DNA of 64,000 nucleotides from Actinobacteria bacterium IMCC26256 (GTDB lineage: Bacteria; Actinomycetota; Acidimicrobiia; IMCC26256). A program made the position numbers and the translations under genes. Location: NCBI GenBank assembly GCA_001023575.1, contig CP011489.1:2045001-2109000 (forward strand), given 5' to 3'. Below the pieces are notes generated by a model. That model saw only the letters and a list, made by a program, of their open reading frames with translations, had not been told where the DNA came from and made no database searches. Position 1 is the first letter of the stretch, and the number at the start of each line of letters is the position of its first letter. Positions 59,379 through 64,000 of the stretch are shown piece by piece.

Positions 59379-60298
59379 ACTTGATGTTTCCTAGCAAATA
59401 TGGCCGAGACAGCCCGGGCGATGAGTGTGAAGACGAAAACGATCGATAGAAGCGTTAATGCAGCGCCCCATGCGCGTTCCTGCGGCCCAGGGAAGACTTG
59501 CTGTGCATTCCTGAATATCTGCACCGAAAGAGCGGTATTAGCTCCATGGAAAATATCTGTATTCACGGCATTTACAGTGAGAATCGTAAATAGCAACGGT
59601 GCGGTCTCTCCTGCAGCCCGAGCCACCGCGAGCAGCACGCCGCTCACGATTCCGGGAGCAGCAGCTGGCAGGACTACGCGGAATATGGTTCCGGCTCTTC
59701 TGCCCCCTAGAGCGTAAGCAGATTGTCTCTGGTCAATCGGGACTAGTCGCAGCATCTCCTCTGTGGATCGGATGATCACGGGGAGCATCAGGCAAGCGAG
59801 CGCTAGAGCTCCAGCAAATCCGGAGACACCAAAGGCGAGTACCCAAGTTGTATAGATAAAGAGCCCCATAACGATTGATGGGACACCGGTCATTACTTCA
59901 GCAAGGAATCGAATGGCCTTTGTAATTCTGCGTTTCGCTCCATACTCGTTCAAGTAAATGCCTCCGAGTATCCCGAGAGGCACTGCCATAAGCATTGCGG
60001 CTCCAGTGATTAGGAGTGTTCCGACAATTGCTGGTCCTAAACCGCCCCCAGGAGCGCGAGTAACGATTGGTATGTCATCAGTTAAGAAAGAAACGCTCAT
60101 TACCTTCATGCCGCGGGTAACTACGTATCCAATTACCAGTGCGAGTGGAACCACTATCGATACAAACGCAATTACGAATAGTGCATGCACTAGAAAGTTG
60201 ATCGCCTGTCGTTGGCGGCCGGACCTTGAGCGGGTAATGGAGTAACGAGTCTCTTCGCCTAGGTCCGGCGCTCCGTCCCTCAGATCAATAGTCGTCAT
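59375..60298 (-). CDS. pstA: Phosphate ABC transporter permease PstA
   Basis: A 307-residue membrane permease with six transmembrane segments. The EAA-like cytosolic loop that contacts PstB is [25 protein letters not shown], and the [18 protein letters not shown] and [10 protein letters not shown] segments are PstA-typical. The cytosolic N-terminus is 30 residues. It overlaps pstC by 4 bp. Confidence 0.94.
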   Translation of the reverse strand: MTTIDLRDGAPDLGEETRYSITRSRSGRQRQAINFLVHALFVIAFVSIVVPLALVIGYVVTRGMKVMSVSFLTDDIPIVTRAPGGGLGPAIVGTLLITGAAMLMAVPLGILGGIYLNEYGAKRRITKAIRFLAEVMTGVPSIVMGLFIYTTWVLAFGVSGFAGALALACLMLPVIIRSTEEMLRLVPIDQRQSAYALGGRRAGTIFRVVLPAAAPGIVSGVLLAVARAAGETAPLLFTILTVNAVNTDIFHGANTALSVQIFRNAQQVFPGPQERAWGAALTLLSIVFVFTLIARAVSAIFARKHQV

Positions 60299-61287
60299 AC
60301 AGACTCAGCCCCGATACGGCGCTCAGCGCGGGCAATCATCGCGCGAGCGAAGGCTGAGATTACGAGTGTGATTACGAAGAGAAGTACTCCCATACCGATC
60401 AATGCAGCCTGGTAGGTGCCGGTCGACTCGCCGAATTGATTTGCTATTACTGCAGAGAGCGCATCGCCTGAGCTAAAGAGTCGTTGGGTGATCTGTGGTG
60501 AGGATCCGATCACAAGAGCAACGGCGATGGTCTCCCCGATCGCCCGTCCGAACCCGAGCAGTACCCCAGCGACAATCCCGCTGCGACTAAATGGGAGGAC
60601 CGATCCCCGAATCATCTCCCAATTAGTGGCGCCGAGCGCATATGCAGCGTCCTTCTGCGCACGCGGGACTGTTGCAAAAGTCTCTCTGGTGATCGAGGTA
60701 ATAATCGGCGTAATCATTATCGCCAAGATCAACCCCGCAGTGAAGAATGACCTGCCGCTGATAGGTGCGCCACTAAATACTGTTCGAAGAACAGGTACGC
60801 CAGAGAGCGCAGATGAAATATTTGTGTAGACGCCCGTTATCGCTGGGGCCACAACCAGGATTCCCCAAAGCCCAAAAACAACTGATGGCACCGAGGATAA
60901 AAGGTCTATGAGCATCACGACTCCAGCGCGCAGTCGCTTAGGCACCATCTCAGTCACGAAGAGCGCAACCCCGATGCTTACCGGGACCGCTATCAGCAGA
61001 GCAATCGCAGAGATGACAAGCGTGCCGTAGGTAAATGCAAGCGTTCCAAATGCCGCACCTGCAACATCCCAAGTGCTTGAGGTGACGAAGGAGAGCCCCT
61101 CTTCAGCAAATGCTGGCCAGGCGTTACGCGTTGTTGTTACGAGAATGAGGCCAAGTATGAGGAGAACAACTCCAGCGGCCAAGGCCGCCGCGCTCCGGAA
61201 TACCGAATCAGTTCGCCGACCAGGAGGGCTCTCGCCCGCGAGAAGGGAGACTGACCCTGACCTCATCTCGTTATCAACAAGCGTCAC
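60295..61287 (-). CDS. pstC: Phosphate ABC transporter permease PstC
   Basis: A 330-residue membrane permease with six transmembrane segments. It has SVPSVVFGLWGILV, the permease loop ETFATVPRAQKDAAYALGAT and FGRAIGETIAVALVIG, matching PstC. It follows pstS by 20 bp. Confidence 0.94.
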   Translation of the reverse strand: MTLVDNEMRSGSVSLLAGESPPGRRTDSVFRSAAALAAGVVLLILGLILVTTTRNAWPAFAEEGLSFVTSSTWDVAGAAFGTLAFTYGTLVISAIALLIAVPVSIGVALFVTEMVPKRLRAGVVMLIDLLSSVPSVVFGLWGILVVAPAITGVYTNISSALSGVPVLRTVFSGAPISGRSFFTAGLILAIMITPIITSITRETFATVPRAQKDAAYALGATNWEMIRGSVLPFSRSGIVAGVLLGFGRAIGETIAVALVIGSSPQITQRLFSSGDALSAVIANQFGESTGTYQAALIGMGVLLFVITLVISAFARAMIARAERRIGAESV

Positions 61288-61307
61288 TTAGAGCGCCTCA
61301 AGTTTTG

Positions 61308-62405
61308 TTAGCCGACCTTGACCATCTTGAGTTGTGCAATAGCTGCGCTCAAAATCTTGGCGGGCAAACGGGCAAAGCCTGAGTAACCTGCGAGGTCCTG
61401 TCCATCGGTAAGCACGTACTTAACGAATCCCTTTACCGCATTGCCCTTTGCGGTGTCTCCGTAAGTGGTTGAAATGAGCATGTACGTAGGAGCAGTAATC
61501 GCGTATGAAGTTGCACCTTGCGCGTCAAGCGGGTCATAAGTTAGGTCGGCATTCAGAGTTGCCCCTGCAACTGCAGCCGATGCTCCCGAGAGACTTGCCG
61601 CAACAAACTTGCCGTCCTTGTTCTTGATAGCAGCCGACTTGAGACCAGCAAAATCTGCGTCTGAGAAGTCAACATACCCAATGGATCCCTGGGTCGACTC
61701 GATGATCTGGGCGACACCGGCGTTACCGTTTCCGGCCTGCTGACCTGCTGGCCAATTGACTACTTTGTCAGTGCCTAGGGTCCATGAAGTTGGTGCTGCT
61801 TTTGTGAGGTACTTCGTAAAGTTTGCAGTTGTACCCGACCCGTCTGCACGGTGCACTACAACAATGTCAGTTGCGGGGAGTGTGACACCCTTGTTTGTTG
61901 CGGTAATGAGCGGGTCGTTCCACTTAGAGACTGCGCCTCCAAAGATTCCTGCAACCGCGTCCGGAGTAAGCCGGAGACTCTTTACACCACTCAGGTTGAA
62001 TGAAACCGTGATTGGCGCAGCGACTGTTGGGAAATAGAGGAAAGGCGTCTTAAACTTCGCAGCATCCTCAGGCTTCACTGTGCTGTCGGAGCCTGCCCAG
62101 TCGACTAGCCCGGCTGCGAGGTCTGTCTGTCCTTTACCGGAGCCTCCACCTGCGTATGTCACAGTCACATCAGGCTGTACCGTCTGAAACTTCGCGATGG
62201 TTGTCTCGTAGAACGCCTGCGGGAAAGTAGCGCCAGATCCGTTCAGAGTTGCAGCGCTTAACTTTGTGCCTGCGGTGGTGCTTGTGGGTGAGCCTTTATC
62301 GCTGCTACTTCCGCCACATGCGCTGATAGCAAGAACCAAAGCCGCTGCGCTCGCAGTGAGTGCAACCCGGCTAGAAACTCTGCGAGCAATTCTGGATTCA
62401 TTCAT
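61308..62405 (-). CDS. pstS: Phosphate-binding lipoprotein PstS
   Basis: A 365-residue extracellular receptor. The lipobox is LAISAC (about residues 25-30), followed by a Gly/Ser linker. The phosphate-binding residues are in LNGSGATFPQAFYETTIA, GGGSGKGQTDLAAGLVDWAGSD and VVHRADGSGTTANFTKYL. It ends in a normal C-terminal helix. First gene of pstSCAB-senX3-regX3. Two candidate PHO boxes lie 103-120 and 250-267 bp upstream. Confidence 0.95.
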   Translation of the reverse strand: MNESRIARRVSSRVALTASAAALVLAISACGGSSSDKGSPTSTTAGTKLSAATLNGSGATFPQAFYETTIAKFQTVQPDVTVTYAGGGSGKGQTDLAAGLVDWAGSDSTVKPEDAAKFKTPFLYFPTVAAPITVSFNLSGVKSLRLTPDAVAGIFGGAVSKWNDPLITATNKGVTLPATDIVVVHRADGSGTTANFTKYLTKAAPTSWTLGTDKVVNWPAGQQAGNGNAGVAQIIESTQGSIGYVDFSDADFAGLKSAAIKNKDGKFVAASLSGASAAVAGATLNADLTYDPLDAQGATSYAITAPTYMLISTTYGDTAKGNAVKGFVKYVLTDGQDLAGYSGFARLPAKILSAAIAQLKMVKVG

Positions 62406-62507
62406 TTAGACGTAGGCCTCTCGTGATAGTTAAAGGGCACCGAAGGCGATCCCCGGCTCTTGCTGCAGGTACCGTAGATAGCTCGGCTTTCCCATCCGTT
62501 ACTCTTA

Positions 62508-62525
62508 GGTAAACGAAACATGAAC
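62508..62525 (-). promoter_or_regulatory. Candidate PHO box near pstS
   Basis: On the pstS strand the site reads GTTCATG-TTTC-GTTTACC, two heptamers with an 11-bp period. They match the consensus GTTCACC at 5 and 6 of 7. It lies 103 bp upstream of the pstS ATG. Confidence 0.6.
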
Positions 62526-62654
62526 AAAAGGCAAATGCGCGGGGTTGCAGCCCTAAACTCCACACCAATTTCCCTGTCACCTGCACTCTGGAATGGGGAA
62601 AACGGTAGAAACCCCTAAATGAGCCGACTACTGATGGGAGTTCTGTGAGCTCAT

Positions 62655-62672
62655 AATGAACGTAGGGTGAAC
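62655..62672 (-). promoter_or_regulatory. Candidate PHO box, best match
   Basis: On the pstS strand the site reads GTTCACC-CTAC-GTTCATT, two heptamers with an 11-bp period; the first is a perfect match to the actinobacterial consensus and the second matches 5 of 7. It lies 125 bp from the phoU start, so RegX3 bound here could serve either gene. Confidence 0.7.
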
Positions 62673-62751
62673 CCTTAGCGCTGAGAGGCTGAGCGACTCT
62701 AGGTTTAAGGCCATACTCATTTAGTCCAGCCCCCAAAACCCCTCGACTAAG

Positions 62752-62779
62752 ACGCCTCCATCAGAACGCCTCCATCAAA
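62752..62779. repeat. 14-bp tandem pair upstream of phoU
   Basis: ACGCCTCCATCAGA then ACGCCTCCATCAAA (13 of 14 identical), 17 bp before the phoU GTG. Confidence 0.8.
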
Positions 62780-62796
62780 AACCTAGGAGATCCAAC

Positions 62797-63498
62797 GTGA
62801 CCGACAAATTGGCCCCACCTAACAGCGAGTCCGGGGCACGGCGCACCCTCCAGGACGAGCTTGCCGATGTACGAACCGACATCATCCGCATGGCCGCTCT
62901 CACTACCGAGGCGATCACAGCCGGGACTCAGGCCTTCTTAGGAGGAGACCCCTCCGCTGCAGAGATCGTCATCGATGGCGACGACGCAATCGACGACCTT
63001 TACCACCGAATTGATGACCAACTGCTGCTTGTACTCGCGAGACAATCCCCGGTTGCAGCCGACCTACGCGCAGTAATCACCACGATGAGGATTAGTCACG
63101 AACTAGAGCGCACCGCGGATCTCGTTGTGAACGTAGCCAAAGCCACAAGGCGGCTCTACCCGCATACGCTCGACCCTCGAGTGCGCGGAATCATTGACCA
63201 AATGGGGCAGCAGGCCGTGAGTCAGACCCGTGTCGCGATTGACGCCTTCGCAGATCGAGACCCAACATGGGCCGGCGCACTTACCGATATGGATGATGCG
63301 ATGGATGACTTAACTAAGAGCCTTTTCAGGCACATCCTCGCCGACACGACAGGTGACGAGGCCTCGGTGCTTCGGGCTGTTCAGGTTGCTTTAGTAGGTC
63401 GTCACTACGAGCGTATGGCCGACCACGCGGTAACTATCGCGGAGCGGGTTGAGTTCATGGTGACAGGAAACCACCCTGACAAGAACGAGCAGAAGTAG
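62797..63498 (+). CDS. phoU: Phosphate signalling regulator PhoU
   Basis: A 233-residue helical protein made of two PhoU three-helix repeats. The metal-binding motifs are DDAIDDLYHRIDDQLL in the first half and DDAMDDLTKSLFRHIL in the second; RISHELERTADLVVNVAKATRR and RHYERMADHAVTIAERVEF are family hallmarks. PhoU links the Pst transporter to the sensor kinase and keeps the system off when phosphate is plentiful. It is transcribed away from pst, with its GTG and AGGAGA ribosome site next to the tandem pair. Confidence 0.95.
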   Translation: MTDKLAPPNSESGARRTLQDELADVRTDIIRMAALTTEAITAGTQAFLGGDPSAAEIVIDGDDAIDDLYHRIDDQLLLVLARQSPVAADLRAVITTMRISHELERTADLVVNVAKATRRLYPHTLDPRVRGIIDQMGQQAVSQTRVAIDAFADRDPTWAGALTDMDDAMDDLTKSLFRHILADTTGDEASVLRAVQVALVGRHYERMADHAVTIAERVEFMVTGNHPDKNEQK

Positions 63499-63555
63499 CG
63501 ACTCGCACCGCCATAATTACTCTCGAGCACTAATTAGAACTACGAATTAACTCGG

Positions 63556-63581
63556 ACTGGTTCGAGTCTTCGCGAACCAGT
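63556..63581. terminator. Inverted repeat between convergent genes, possible bidirectional terminator
   Basis: ACTGGTTCG-N8-CGAACCAGT, a perfect 9-bp stem, lies between phoU and the convergent gene at 63598. There is no T-tract. The GGTTCGAGTC segment looks like a tRNA T-arm, but no acceptor, D-arm or anticodon arm surrounds it. Confidence 0.5.
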
Positions 63582-63597
63582 GCCACTCGTTAGAGAG

Positions 63598-63867
63598 TTA
63601 GTTCTCCTCGTACCCAAGATCCCACTGAAGGATCAAGCGCTCGCGCTCTGCATCTCGAACAACGCGCTCGCGGTTACGTCTGCACTGGGGGTCGTGTGGG
63701 GGAAGAAGCTGCAGGCGAGCAAGCGCGCGCTGGCGAAACTCGCTGATGGTGCGGCTATCGCCGAAGACCTCAACAACTTCCCAGTGAGGTGCAACTGGTC
63801 CCAAGTAGACGACGCGAACGTGCCCTACCGGTTGAGACTGCTCGACTTGATCCTGATCCATAGCCAT
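63598..63867 (-). CDS. Small soluble protein of unknown function, 89 residues
   Basis: A minus-strand gene whose product (contains GHVRVVYLGPVAPHWEVVE and RQRALARLQLLPPHDPQCRR) reads as a compact alpha/beta domain followed by a basic Arg-rich helix and ends in LILQWDLGYEEN. The composition is protein-like, while the overlapping plus-strand frame is not. No family recognised. It converges on phoU, with an inverted repeat between them. An internal ATG three codons in is less likely. Confidence 0.65.
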   Translation of the reverse strand: MAMDQDQVEQSQPVGHVRVVYLGPVAPHWEVVEVFGDSRTISEFRQRALARLQLLPPHDPQCRRNRERVVRDAERERLILQWDLGYEEN

Positions 63868-64000
63868 ATTCGCTAGCTCCCGCTTTAGTTATCTCTGAGA
63901 CTGGCAACAGCCCACTTCTCCCCTCACCCTATGCGCTCGCAGGGTTGCTCCCCTATGTCGGGCTCGTTCAATAGATGAGTGGGGCACAAAACCAGAGAGA
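63868..64000. other. Right-edge spacer, possible partial gene start
   Basis: No complete gene. An ATG at 63975 opens a frame running to the window end (MSGAQNQR), without a clear ribosome site; too short to judge. Confidence 0.3.

Larger units (their letters stand above)
62406..62796. other. 391-bp regulatory spacer between pstS and phoU
   Basis: The spacer between the divergent pstS and phoU genes has no gene. It holds two candidate PHO boxes on the pstS strand (62508-62525 and 62655-62672) and a 14-bp tandem pair near phoU (62752-62779). The phoU start has an AGGAGA ribosome site. Confidence 0.7.

Noticed and set aside
63556-63581. Possible tRNA 3' half (GGTTCGAGTC)
   Set aside because: No acceptor stem, D-arm or anticodon arm fits around it; the segment is explained by a 9-bp inverted repeat between convergent genes.
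63580-63876. Plus-strand frame of 98 codons overlapping the 89-aa gene
   Set aside because: Its product has unnatural composition and no ribosome site; the minus-strand frame reads as a real protein and covers nearly the same bases.

Overview
The window looks like chromosomal DNA of a mid-GC member of the Actinomycetota. I place it most plausibly in the Acidimicrobiia, an inference from gene content and not from a marker phylogeny. Pointers are SenX3/RegX3-type phosphate signalling, a SufU-type SUF system with a Rieske ferredoxin in the sufBDC operon, the trio UPF0182 / YlbL-like PDZ-Lon protease / DUF2342 metalloprotease, ppk next to a MutT1-like pair, an AhpE-like peroxiredoxin, UPF0182 itself and FadE-type acyl-CoA dehydrogenases. 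There are no rRNA or tRNA genes, insertion sequences, prophage or CRISPR arrays.

Layout. 1-607: 3' end of metH. 652-2997: secreted glucosaminidase with five C-terminal repeats. 3293-11410: surface polysaccharide genes (rmlA, rmlC-like, rmlB, rmlD, two glycosyltransferases, a Wzt/Wzm ABC exporter). 11454-16832 (minus strand): a lipoate / 2-oxo-acid dehydrogenase operon (small membrane protein, lpd, E2, a LipB-LipA fusion, a membrane protein) lying inside the glycan region. 16917-22616: flippase, three GT4 glycosyltransferases and a sugar-nucleotide reductase. 22591-27427: a degenerate alpha/beta hydrolase, two small proteins, an acyl-CoA dehydrogenase pair and an MBL-fold hydrolase. 27471-35538: two convergent suf operons (sufC1-sufS-sufU and sufB-sufD-Rieske-sufC2) enclosing a 59-aa gene and an L,D-transpeptidase. 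35778-50108: UPF0182, a DivIVA protein with a MuF-like C-terminus, the PDZ-Lon protease, a HEAT-repeat protein, MreB, MoaE, a protease-dead HtrA/PDZ protein, a fused siroheme-decarboxylase-like protein, an atypical SDR and the DUF2342 metalloprotease. 50149-56660: DsbA-like protein, MFS, ppk, Nudix, SixA, surE, ahpE. 56694-63498: pstSCAB-senX3-regX3 with divergent phoU. 63598-63867: a small conserved-looking protein.

How the genes work together. RmlABCD would make dTDP-L-rhamnose for the surrounding glycosyltransferases, with export by Wzm/Wzt or by the flippase. LipB-LipA would lipoylate the adjacent E2, which Lpd reoxidises. The two suf operons share a 19-bp upstream element (17/19 identical) and may be co-regulated. 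Phosphate uptake, sensing and polyphosphate synthesis are tied together by candidate PHO boxes upstream of pstS and ppk.

The most unusual items are the DivIVA/MuF-like fusion, the LipB-LipA fusion, the siroheme decarboxylase AhbA/AhbB-like fusion, the duplicated sufC with a shared operator-like element, a SenX3-like kinase without membrane segments, an L,D-transpeptidase with no canonical start codon, and a genome habit of short (10-16 bp) tandem duplications in intergenic DNA and even in frame within genes. I did not find a clear-cut new defence or mobile system.
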